In this document: in pieces, positions 48,997 through 61,231 of the stretch | How positions within the stretch are numbered: the stretch's first letter is position 1 | Layout of the letters: each line of letters begins with the position of its first letter | Notes under the pieces: model-generated | The model's database searches: none | Told to the model about the DNA's origin: nothing | What the model saw: the letters and a program-made list of their open reading frames with translations, nothing else | Source of the DNA: Wuchereria bancrofti | Lineage: Eukaryota; Nematoda; Chromadorea; Rhabditida; Onchocercidae | Assembly (NCBI GenBank): GCA_005281725.1 | Contig: SSBO01000012.1 | Location: 4,249,021-4,313,020 of the forward strand | Length of the DNA: 64,000 nt | Direction of reading: 5' to 3' | Position numbers and translations under genes: made by a program

Positions 48997-51900
48997 TTGA
49001 TAAAAAAGTACCTTTGCATTATTTCATTTAATCACTTTAAATTCATGTAATGGTTGATTTGTAAAACTAATTTGATTGGATTTATACAGATTACATTTTT
49101 TTTTCGTCGGTTTTTTATTAAAAAGATTCGTAACCTCCTGAGTATAAAGTTATATCTCCCTTGAAACATTTTTGACAGCATCAACGGGATGAGAGATTAA
49201 GTTCCACCCTGTATGCACTGTTCTTAAAATTATATGTCGTAGCTCTTCCATGATCATATCTCGGTTGTTTTCAGTGTTAACTACATAACTGTCACACCAT
49301 ATATGGTAGTACTCTCGGAATATGTTTCTGATGCTATGCGGCACCTTGAAAATTAGAAAATCTTTCAACTTCCATATAATTTGTTTATCAGCTTGGGTTA
49401 ACCCTGTGGAGGCTAGACTAATTATTTTGGTGAGTTGTCTATTCCTCTATATATGAAATCTGGGTCTTTTCCAAAACTTCTAAGATTCTTAAGTTTCGAA
49501 GTAATTTTGGACATTGGGAAATTTGTGAGGAAGAGAACCGATGATGACACGCTTCTAGTTGTGGTTTATATTGATTGTGTCGTATTACTTCTAACATCTA
49601 ACGCAAATTTCTGCGTATAAATTGCTTTTGATATTGGTTTTGCTGACTTTAACTCGCTCTTTGCTGTTTTAGTCCTTTTTGATATCGCAATTGAACACAG
49701 TAAATGAGGAATAAAGAATTGTTTACTTCTCGCTTGTATTAGTTCTGGGAACAAGTTAATAACAAAGATTGTTTAGAACTAGGAGAGATATGAATGGGGT
49801 AGTAGCATGTCAAAGCTTATTTACTGCAAAGCTTGCACACAGTTCTTTAATTTTTGACCTTGGCTGGTCTGTTTTCAGTGATCCGGGAGTCGAATATGTT
49901 TCTAATAGAGTTTTGGACTATTACGGTATAGATTGAAGCAGTAATAATCGCTCACTCGGTGCAATTGTCTCCTACAACCAACGAGATCTACTAATCGGGA
50001 ATTTCAAGATTATAGCGGTCACTTGAAAGATATTTACTCCAAATTTGACTATAGCGGTCCTGTCCCAAATGCGGATTATTTGATATGTCACTATAACGTA
50101 CATTTCAACATGTACTTATTTTACAGTGATGGATTTAACAAAGAAAATATGATATCTTTGAATGATATCTTTGTCGCAAAACTTGAAATAATCTCGCGAA
50201 CCTCCAAATAACTTACAAAATATATCAAATAAAATTGTATTAATCCATAATACTAAAATTTGTCTTAATTGAACATTCCTTAAAGAAATGTAAAACTGTT
50301 TCAAATTGCATCTCACTTAAGCAATCATTATTCCAACACTCATTTTCTCATTGTAGTTGAGTTTATTCTGTTTGTCTAGAAACTTCCAACAAAGGGTGTT
50401 CACAAAAATGTACATTTTTTATGTCTAAAAAATAAGAAAAAAACTGTTAACAAAAATGTGTATTGTTTAATATGTTAGAAATTGCTCCTTTGTTCCAGAT
50501 CAAGTTTGTTTGCAATGTCAAAATATTGTAAAGGTTTTCTAAGGTAATAGTCATTCTTGGAGGAATTGACAATAATGAACCCATCGCTTACTACATGAAG
50601 AGTAAAGATCATCTGATAGCTCTTAACTCAATGTAATCATGCACTTGTTGCAAGTCAATGCTCACTACATAAAGATTTAAATCCTTTGTCTAGATCAGTT
50701 TTTTGTGCCAGCACGTTATAGTTCTGCTGCTCCCCCGCGCTCATTTAATTCAGTTCATTTAAATCCCTGAAGTTCCCCATCAATTCATTCATTTTCTTGA
50801 TCTCATTTGTAGATACTCTACGAAATTACCAGTGTATTGTTGCTATAGATTAATACTTGTGTATCGTGGCTGTTAACGGATAAAAGCATTACAATAGGCT
50901 TTCCACTCAACGCATTCGTCCATACCAACTACAATAACAAACAACGAAAGCTCTTCAGCATACTAAAATCCAATTCGACTCTATGCTACAAGCATCAGTC
51001 AACCCCAAGTTTCACGATAATCTTTTAAAGGTTTTAAATAAAACAATTTGGTATCAACTGAGCATTACTAAGCCGGGAGGGACATTTTGGCATCTGAGTT
51101 TACTGCTTAAATGTTGGATAAATTGATGTGATAGGACTTGCAGAGATCATTGGGGTCGATCGATTCTACTACTAAGATGTCTGTTTTTTTTGGGGGGAGG
51201 TTTGACTGGGAAGAAATGGGTGGGATTAAACATTTGAAATTTGAAAATTTTTTCTAAAGTTAAGAACAAACGATATTGGTTGAGATAATACTGCTTTGAA
51301 AGTGTGTGGCCTAACAATATAGCTGCTGATGGAAAAAGCAGCAAGTCACGGCACATGTATGGAGAGACGAGACGATTATCACTTCACGCATAAATAATGC
51401 GCATTTTACACGTCTAATTTATATTACAGGAACATTTTGCTCTGAAAGGTCGTGTAGGAAGAGATGGATGGTTCGACGATTGCTATTGGAGAGGGGGAAA
51501 TAGCGCTTGATTTTCTTGGGATGGGATGGATTACCCTTTGTTCCAGATCCTGTACTTTTTTCCTTTTCTGTATGTTTTCCGTGACTCTGTGACCCATGTC
51601 TATAATATACATCTACTGTATATAGTACAGATCAATCACGCATCAGATACAAATTACAGAAATAATGAAAACGATGGTAGACAAAGTAGAAAAGAGATGA
51701 GAGACAGTGTCTTAATGCCTTATTTTGTATTTAGCCAGACGTGTCATAGGTCATACAGGGGAAGGTAGTTGCTGACGAAAGTAACCTGCGATCTCCCTTT
51801 GTCTTCAGTTTATTGTCCTTTCTTGTTACCCGTTGTTTCCACTTCGTTTGTATATCAAAAATATACCTTTATAACTTTTTAAGTGGGTCGCAGGTTATGC

Positions 51901-52385
51901 GATTTGATCTGTTCAACTCAAATTTTGTATTGCATCCAGCATTCTGTGGCCTTTAGAGTCTTCATTGTTTATCTTACACATGCATCCTTTTCGTGCATTA
52001 CTTCATTCTCACTTCCACCGCAAATCACTTTACGCCGTTTTCAGTCCTTCTTCACCTTCACGATTGACCTTTTTCTTTTTCCCGATGTTGTACTTGCGTT
52101 ATTACGATCAATTATTGTCTGTTAGCGACAGTTTGTCATTTGACGTATTACATTTTGAACTATTACGCTAACTAATAGTACAATCCTGTTATATTAACGA
52201 ATTAGGAAGAAAACGAAGCTGAGAAAATTATGCGTTTTCGGTTACAACTTTCATTTCCTTTTGGCTTTTGATGTTTACAAAAGAGAGAGGAAGAAAGAAG
52301 TCCTCAGTAAGAGAATTTTAAAGGTATTTTAATTCTGTCTTTGTTCCCCACTAAATTTTGTAAAAGGAGAGATCTTTAGAGATTC

Positions 52386-52443
52386 ATATACATTGATTTT
52401 TTCATTCTCTAAAATTTTAGAGAATGAACAAATCAATGTATAT
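52386..52443. repeat. 58-nt near-perfect palindrome (no loop)
   Basis: The inner 28 bases (52401-52428, ttcattctct..agagaatgaa) read identically on both strands. The flanking 15 bases on each side (atatacattgatttt and caaatcaatgtatat) pair except at one position (52400/52429). The whole is a spacer-less inverted repeat with arms of 29. Transcribed, it would form a perfect long hairpin with a minimal loop. Confidence 0.9.
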
Positions 52444-55400
52444 AAATTAAAAAATATTCGGAATACAATAAATTACGATTTAAGAAACTGACGGCAAGAG
52501 AATTCGGCTCATTTTCAGTCTCAGTTTATCAAGAGTTTAGCTATTAAAAAATATTCTCTTCGATTTTCAACTTATATTTTATACATTTAACTTTATTTTG
52601 CACAATATTCTTATCAGAGTATTGTCTCTTTCCTATTCCGTACTGATAAACGCCATTCTTACAAAATCACTGATGGAGAAAAAGCATAGGGGACACATCA
52701 TTTTTCAAATTGTTCCGGAACTTAGGAAATGTGGGTGCAATTACGTCTGAAGTCAGCAATGAAATTCAGTTCATCTCCTGTTGAATAAATTATAGGAATA
52801 GTGATTTTAATAGTAATGGTCAGTAGATTAAGCATAATAATTAAAGTAATCTGTCAGCATTACAGTTAAGAGCATGTGATAGTCACTTCCATGTGCACAG
52901 AGTAACGAAGTTATTCAGATGTGACGTGATTCTGAGTAAGTCTCTGTGGTGGAGAACGGGCCTTCTTCACATTTTCTTCACTTTTAATTTGTAATGGCTT
53001 ATAGCTCCGATTGAAAAAATGCATACTTCAGAGTGCTCTCAGACAAAAAAGTTGTTATTATCAGGTATGTATCTCTTTCAATACCTATGCTTTGATTCTC
53101 ATCTGTACGTCTGTATGCATTTGCGTAGTTGTGGTTAGTACCGATGCGTATGTTGAAACAACATCGATGGCGTTTAGTTTGGAGCTGTAATTGAGAAAAA
53201 GGAAGAATTTACCACTAAATGGAGTGAACTTGGGTAATTAGCTAGTCACAGGTATGCTGTGAAGCATGTACAGCCAATTGTCAACAAGTCATTTATCACT
53301 GATATGTACATGCTCAACCCTTCGTAACTCATTTCTACCTGTTAACTCCTTTCTACTTTGTATTACAACTAAAAAAACTTTGATTCCTTCAAGAATTCTG
53401 CATTTTCTTGAAAGCTTAATTTGAGTTGATATGTTTTATACAACAACTCTGTTGCAATTAATCTTGTTGTATTATTCATTAAGACCAGTTTTAATTTTTT
53501 CTATGACAGATTTTATATTTGAAAAAAAAACATTTTACTTCCTGGTAAGTTTTTTTTTTTATTGAAAACTTGTTGATCTTTCTCGTAGTCCTTAGATATA
53601 TGTCTCTTAATTCTCTTTGATTCTTCTAATACTGTTTTAGCCTGAATACCTCCATTAACTTAGATTTTATCACGTATTGTCGAATGATGTCATCTCTTCC
53701 TGAACCTTATGCTTTTTGCATCGATTTAATTTCATGGCGACACACAAATGAATCTTTCCCTTCCATTTGTGATCCCTTTAACTTTCTATTTACACTCCAA
53801 ACATCATCATACAGCTATTGAGGTCGCTTCATTTTTTTCATATCAATAGATGGTCATACATGAAAAACGAAATGCTGACTATAAGTTATGTTGATTCTCT
53901 AGTTTTATAAATATACGTCGTTTCATTCACTCATTTTACATTTCTGCCTAACACCACTGACTAATATTTCTTTTGAAAACAAATCCTACCAGCAAAGTTC
54001 ATTTTATGTTAAAATCTTGTCATAAAATTATATATCTCCAAGCTTCGTAATTCCGAAAATTTTATTATTTACTCTTAAATCTAATAGTGAATAGCAGTGG
54101 TTAGCTTCTCGACACTTCTTTTTCACTCTGAAAAAAAAATTTTTCCAACGCACAAAGTAGTTGTTGTTTCAGAATTGGATTTGGAAATGAAATTAATTAT
54201 TCAAAATATATGACTAATGTCAGCAGGATTAACGTTCACGACATGATTTGTGGATTTGCTCTATATTGCTAAATAAGTCAAATATTGGGCAGAGAATTTG
54301 CTGTTGTTCATTCTTTACAACCTAAGACTTGTTTTTATAATCAAAAAGAGAAAGGCTTAATTTAATTGAAGCGGTGTTACAAAGCTGTAAAGCATGTTGA
54401 AGAAGTATGCTGTACTTTTAAAGTTTTATTGCACCAGCTGATAGACATGTTAATCTATTGCAAATCTTTCACAAATGAAATCACTGATTGACATGCGTTT
54501 TGAGAAGAAATGAATATGCCTATTCTACACATCATAGCGAAGTTCTCTATGTATCTTAAAACTTTCTGCGCAAAGTATAAAAGAGATAATTCCATAAGTA
54601 TACTTATTCGATATTTGAAAACTTCATCTAAGCCCTTTATGGATTTAAAATTCGTTTAGCTGCACAATGCAAATAATCCAAGATTTCTGACTCGAAAATT
54701 AGACTTTTTCATTACAACATTCTTAGGCATAATGACACAGTGTACATTGCTTATTTTCAATCATTGTAATTCGCATTATTAGCAGGTGTTTATCATCTTT
54801 ATATTATGCTCAAAGAACATGCAGATCCTAAACTTCTTAGCTTCTGTAATTGCCAAATCCGAAATCACGATACAATGGTACTCTGTTCAGTCAGTAATTG
54901 ATGATTATATTTTCATTAACATTGTATTGTAGTTCTTAATATTTGATTACGTTAAATAAATAACAGATGAAGGTGGTAAAGAATTAATCGTTTAATTGTA
55001 CATGTCGAATTTCATACCGCTGAAAAGCGAACTACTTCATTGGGAAATTGAAATTGAATATTAATGGGTCTTTACCGTGCATCACTAACAAATTATATTA
55101 GTTTCAAGACATAACTGACAACAGTGATAATTGATATAGTTTTTGGACCAAAGCATCCACTGCAACAAAATGAGATGGTGTTTTGTTTTAATCCATTTTT
55201 GGCCATAAAACAAGATTGTGATTTCAATTATTTTAAGCTACATTATGTAAGCAATCAACTGTTCTAATTTTAATTCTGGACAATTAATTCTGTGATGTCT
55301 GAATTACTTTCCAAAAGAAAGAATGTAGAGGTTTTTTGTTCTCCTTTAACATCCATTGTCAAAATAGTTCTAAGAACTATATTCTAAACAAATGCATTTT

Positions 55401-58400
55401 GAATTTTAATAAAATCTAAACTTTTGTTGAACAGTCATTGAGGGAAACATGCTCATGGTGGATTGGATCTTCATTTAATAGACGAAATCGAAGGATCAAA
55501 CAGCAAAATACTAACTGTAATCAACTTGGAAGTAAAAACAGTGCAGTTCCTTGTTAAACGTTGCGTTGAACGTTTTAGTTTTGAGAAATGCTTTGATTAT
55601 TTTGTTTCCACAATATAAATAGCAGACAAGAGATAATTGTAAAAAGATCGGCAACTTCATATTTTAACGAGAATAATTCTATTGATGAAATATTCGGACG
55701 AAAATTTGTATTTCCTTCAAGCATCTTGCACTAAGTTAATATGCACTATGATTTTTTTTCTAATATTGATAAAATAAGCGAGAAAAATTTAATGCTTCTG
55801 CCTAAATTTGTTTTTAATTCATAATGTTCCTATCAAATTCATAAATGTTTTGAAATTGGAGGAGCATATTTTTTAAAATAAGAGTTCTGCGAACAGAATA
55901 ATATCTACTCTGAGACATTGCTGTTCACTTTATTAATCATTTCATTACATGTGTTTCTTAAATAACCAGCTGATCCGATGAAAAGATTACAGTTATTAAC
56001 TAAAATTGGAAAATTTCGTTTGGTGAAGATTATAAGCTTTATGCTAAATGCTCTTTACATTTGTGAGTGATTGTGCTTTCTGATTACATAGCAATTTGTT
56101 ACAAGCAAGATGTATTTATATACGGTATATCATTATATTAAAGTGAATTTAATGTTTATTGGGAATTATATCGACAATTAAGTGTCATCGCCTGCAGCTT
56201 CTCAAGTTGAAAAAAAATTGATGCATATCTAAGGTGTAAAATTAAATATTTAATCTGCAGAATTTGTTGAGCTCTCCTCTGTTTTTTTGTATGAATCCAA
56301 ATTGTGTTTGTATATTTTTTTCTCTCGAACTTTGTTTTCGGTAGTATTCTGATGACTTTTCGATATCATCCAGATTCTTAAGTTTCGGAGTTCAATTTTA
56401 CAAGTTAGTTATGCTATTTGGGCTCGGAGAACGGATTAATTTTTGGGAAAATACTACAGGACTTATAATTTTCATATGACGAGTTCTTGTTTTTGACAGG
56501 TAAAGTTTAGTGAAAATATATAATATTTCAGGTACCACAAAGTTATGATGGAAGCGAAATGAGTTCAGTTAAAGTAATTTGGAAAAAATGTCAATATGGA
56601 TGGGCGCAAACTCACTTCTCTTCATTATAATGACAATTTGTTGTTCAAGCGTTTATTCCTTTGGAGTATTGCAACATAATGTATATACATGCATGCGTAC
56701 ACAAACATGACCTTTTATTATTATTTATTTCATTAATATGTCTGAGGTTATTTCAGGATTAGAAAAAATTGATTCTGTGGTGACATGCTGACAAAAAAAA
56801 AAGTGAAAATAAAGAAGTTTCTGGATTTTAGCGCATCAAGGCAGGAATCAAGTTCAAACTATGTAATTTAGTATCCCATTAGTTCTAGAATAGAAGAAAA
56901 AACATTGAGACATATAAAAGGGATAAATAAGTAGTTCCTGTAAACCTTACTGTATCAGTAAGGCATGATGTTTATCTATCCTAAGTGCAATGGGATGTTC
57001 TATTAAGTATTACTACCAATAATGAATGCACCGTAACTAGTTGTAATTTTGAATATCCGCATTTATCCTCATCTTTAAGGTAACAATTCGAAGTCAATTT
57101 TTTCTGTTCGTTCTTTATGTTGAAATGAATGGAAATGTTAGGTGTTCCTCGTTTGTTTAGCATATAAATATTTTCTAGATCGTACAACTTTTAATTGTAT
57201 GATGATTCTATTTATGATAAAATATGAATTTGAGTGAATTTTTGAAGGATAAATAACAAAGTAATCTCTCTTGTGTGTATGAATAGGAAGTCGGCAAACT
57301 CACGTGAAAGGATTAAGTTCTACATCAAGTTTATAAACTGTTTCAGTTCTATAAAGGCATAAATCACTGAATACACTGTAAATAAGTTGCTTTCGGTAAA
57401 ACCCACTTCTTTGTTTTCCGGCACTCATAGTACTTCAGGAAAGAATCAGGATTAGCAATTCGTTGCATGTTTCAATAGCACCCTTTGTTTTCTACTCATC
57501 CGATTACCTCAGCTATTGATACGTATTTTCTAGAATTGTCGGCACCGTTCCAGAAAGTTCGATTTCTATTGTATTACTCCATATTGTAAACAAACCCCGT
57601 GGGATACTGTAAGAAGGCAATCGATTCCCCACTCATAAAAATTTATTCCTGGAATTCCAAGTAATATGTCTCTATACCTTACAAATCCGTAGCTTGCTTA
57701 CTATGTTTCTTCACTAATATTTACTTGCTAGCAACAAATGATATGCATGAATTCAGTATTAGATGATCTGTTTGCTACTTTTTCCATCTCTCAAAGTTGT
57801 TTAGCAAGAAAAAAAAAGAAAACTGTGTGCGAAGTCTTTCGTTGGGAGCAATAGTCTTGCAACAAATAAGTAGAAATATTTAATGTAGTTTTGATAATTG
57901 GTATATGATTGATGTTTTGCTGAAGAACACAGCAGAAAGAAAATTAATTGTGCGAAGAAGGCGCGTTAACAATGTTACCCGCTGTGAATCTATCGCACTG
58001 TAAATATTTTTGCGGAAAGATATGGAGCTTTGTATCGGAATGTGAACCACAATACTCTTCTGACTATCCCATAAAAGCTAAAGACAGGAACAGCTCTATT
58101 CAAGGTAATTAACTTTGTCACAATTACGCTATCACTTAATAGAATCTCATTATCTTATCCATGTTTTTGCTTCATACAAGGGATTTCTGAGTAGTTCTGA
58201 AAATCTTCAAACAAAACAAGCAGGTATTCAATGCTAAACTCGATTTTGTAATTAATAATGAACAGAACCAACATCATATGAACGTTGCACTGATTGATAC
58301 CAGTAAAAAATTCAAAGATCTCAGATTATCAGAAATTAGCTTTTTTCTGCATTAGTTTTTATGCTTTCTTACTAAAACTAATCACTTTCTTACCGTTATA

Positions 58401-59228
58401 AGGTACAAAAAGTGAAGCTAATGGAAAATCAAAGTGATATAGAAATTGTTATAATATTTCTACATAGGAAGACTGGACAATAAATTCAGCATAACTAATA
58501 ATCTCTTGCAAGAATAGCGTTCATGTACATGCTTCTCATGACCACGTCATTCTTACGTATCAAACACGCTGTGTGACGACCTATGCTTTGTATTTACCTT
58601 AAATTAGCGCTTTTGTTACTTTATCGAAACAGAAAGAATATTTCCTGTACTTTTTCGAGAAAATAAAAACATTTCTTTCTAAAAGTTATTTAAGAAAACA
58701 AATCCATATACAAAGTCAGATCACCGAATTAATATCAAACTGGACGGACTGCAGCAAATATCTCTCGCAAAACACCGGAAGTGAGCAGCTTATGCCCGCA
58801 GAAGCAGTAACACCTCGAGGTATAGCTAAACAAACTTCTGAAAACTTCAAGTAAAAGGAACAAAAAACTGCCATACCGATATACGGGACTAAGACCATGC
58901 ACCAATAACGGACAAACAGGATGATTAAACGGAAAAGTAAATTTTTCTAAAAGCTAGTGTCCTGAAACTTATTTCGAGATGTATACGTATGTTTCTATGC
59001 GGTCCTATCACCTCCAAAAGATAATAGAAGAATGAGTGATGAGACATTTCTAATACTTATGTTCGTAGCAAATATGATATTGACATAACAAATATTTTAC
59101 AATTTGATTATATTAGTAAACAACAATTTACTCCATTGTACCGCAAAAAATCACATTAAAACTTTTGAATTTGAAGCAGAAAGCTGATTTTTTTTTCTTT
59201 CGCGTGAAATAACGAAGCTCACGACCCG

Positions 59229-59246
59229 TTTTTTTTTTTTTTTTTT
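59229..59246. repeat. Poly(T) run
   Basis: About 18 consecutive T just downstream, in gene sense, of the nhr-67 stop; on the minus strand a poly(A) run within the probable 3' flank. Others of similar size are at 8412-8433, 28436-28457 (A) and 44675-44694. Confidence 0.8.
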
Positions 59247-59370
59247 AAATGTAGAATCATAGAATTCTAAATAATATTCCTAATCAGTAATCCAGAGAAT
59301 GTAGAGGGAAAGGAAGGAAGCACTCAAACTGACAACAAAATCTTACTGCCCAGTTGCAACACAGAAGTCA

Positions 59371-61231
59371 CTATTTCGGTAGGATCCTCTGTGACCGCAG
59401 ATCCTTAGGCAATAAAATGTCAGCGACCAACGCAGACATCGATGCATTACCAATTGATCGCTTGAAATAGAGCTCTGATAGAATTGCCTCGAATTGTGGC
59501 ATCGTCTCCAAGAGCACCATGCAAGAAATGTATCGCAGCGGTTGGCATGGATAAGTGATTTGTTGGTGTTGCGCGAAGTTAAATGCCGTCAATTGCTCCA
59601 TTTGCGGATTGCGTCCTAAAATTTATGGACGGCGTAGCTGATTCCATAACGACAGGCGGATGAGTAGTTCAGATTGCAGAACCTAACTGCACTTTTATTT
59701 TAGAACTCTGACGCTTCTCTTCATTTCTCTATTTCTCTTTCCTCTGCTGGAATTATTCATGAAATTAATTACCTTTGATAAGACTTAGAAGACGTAATTG
59801 ATTATATTCCGTGGAATCTAGCCTTAGTTGTTCCAGCTGACTGACTGCTGACAAAAGCTTCATCCTCATTTGGATATTGATTGTCCGCTCGTTTGCCAGA
59901 ATACTACTTTGAAGGAAACGGTTTTCCACAGCAGAGAGCAGAAAAAGTACACCCCACGAGGATGTAAATGCTGCTACCTAAAATGAATGAAACACTCAGT
60001 TGTAATAAGTAAGTTTGATCTAAACTGATAAATGACTTACTTACACAAAAATTAGTTATAAGTTAATCATATGAGACCGACCTTGGGAGTGGCATCATTC
60101 AATATTCATATAACTGTGATGCGCTCTGTCACAGATGCCATGCGCTTTACGGTTTTTTTACTGTTTCTGCGATGGTTGCAATGCTGTGAAAGTTGATGAT
60201 TGGGTCAATGTAAATTTTGGAAAGATAAATGAGCTGCAGCACTAACCTTTCCAGAAAGATTGTAAAAATATCCTGTGGTATGTGTCACCATCAGTCCACG
60301 TATCTTTAAAGAACTTTGCCGTATCAAAACTCTAACGAGAAGTGGTCGAGATAAATGAAGAAGGATGAGACAATTTTTATGTTATATAAGCAGTTACTCA
60401 AATTATAAAAAGAATTAGTACTTGTTCTTGAGGAGATAAACAAGCGAAAGCAATCAACGACTTGGACCAATGCAAAATTTGGAAAAATAAACGAGTTGCA
60501 GCATCTCTTGTTGTTGATGATATTTCATTAATTGTACACGATGAATCTGATTCAGATCCAAATTCTGGCTGCACAAAAAGCTAATCAGGTTTTTTGACAA
60601 TTTTCTCTCCATTTCAATCTCATTTCAACCGAGATTTTAGTGTATTTATACATTGACACTGCTTCATTTAAATATAGCAACCAAAAAAGGGTGAATCATA
60701 AATATTTCAAACAATACGTAAGGAAATGTAAAATAGTTAATTGATATCACAAAAATAACGAAGACTCACGGATCGTTCTCCAGCAGAAGATGGTGAGGAA
60801 TAAAAAGTGATATGCCTTCGCATAGTTGAATTTCTTGGTCCTCTTTCATGCTGTACTGCTTCTTTGTTCATGCCTATTTCCAAACATTTTGTTAGACGAC
60901 ATGCTCGACATTGATTTCGATGTGTTTTATCCACTAAACATTTACCCTCTTCACCACCACCTCGATTTTTGCACACATACTGGCGATGCCGTCGGATGGA
61001 ACGCTGCAGTTGAGCGATTTGAAATTCTTTAATAACTGTTTAAATTATTTGTGAAATTAGTTAAAAGATTATCAAGAAAGCCCAAAACAGTAGGAAACAA
61101 ATAAGTAAATATGCAATGAAATCTTAAAACCTTGAAAAATCCAGCACAACCATCACAACTGAATATGCCATAATGCTTTCCTGATGAATGATCCTGACAT
61201 ACCCGACAAGGTACGTCTAATAATATACGAC
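59371..61231 (-). CDS. nhr-67: NHR-67/tailless (NR2E1) nuclear receptor, first exon not found
   Basis: Transcription factor of the tailless/TLX group. Five exons: 61231-61131, 61003-60770, 60568-60422, 59977-59773 and 59615-59371. DNA-binding domain: [21 protein letters not shown]-box CDGCAGFFK, then [11 protein letters not shown] and [19 protein letters not shown]. The TLX hallmark extension is [18 protein letters not shown]. Ligand-binding domain: [20 protein letters not shown] (human AARLLFMSIKWAKSVPAFS), [16 protein letters not shown], and [20 protein letters not shown] near the end (human FFKKTIGNVPITRLLSDMY). The D-box has 10 residues between its first two Cys, where human TLX has 7. 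Exon 1 of this list begins with the last two bases of a codon, so a short upstream exon with the start Met is missing, somewhere above 61231. A decayed copy of exon 60422-60568 lies in the next intron. Confidence 0.9.
60186..60243 (-). pseudogene. Decayed duplicate of part of an nhr-67 LBD exon
   Basis: Bases 60186-60243 repeat 60442-60500, the part of the ligand-binding-domain exon that encodes [21 protein letters not shown], at roughly 75-80 per cent identity by eye. The copy lies in the intron following that exon. In the copy the reading frame is not kept and no clear donor is present. A relic of a local duplication. Confidence 0.7.

Larger units (their letters stand above)
48872..59370. 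other. 10.5-kb region without a supportable gene
   Basis: Bounded by two convergent 3' ends (GALNT10 and nhr-67). I read both strands for spliced exons, domain motifs and RNA genes and found none I can defend. Contents: a (TA)n tract at about 48974-48996, a few isolated frames (minus 49150-49440; plus about 49970-50211) with protein-like composition but no family, and a 58-nt palindrome at 52386-52443. It is AT-rich throughout. It could hold distal regulatory DNA for nhr-67, non-coding RNAs or remnants of mobile elements. Confidence 0.55.

Noticed and set aside
49150..49440. 97-codon minus-strand open frame
   Set aside because: Composition looks protein-like, but about five frames this long are expected by chance in the window; no similarity, splice sites or start Met support it.
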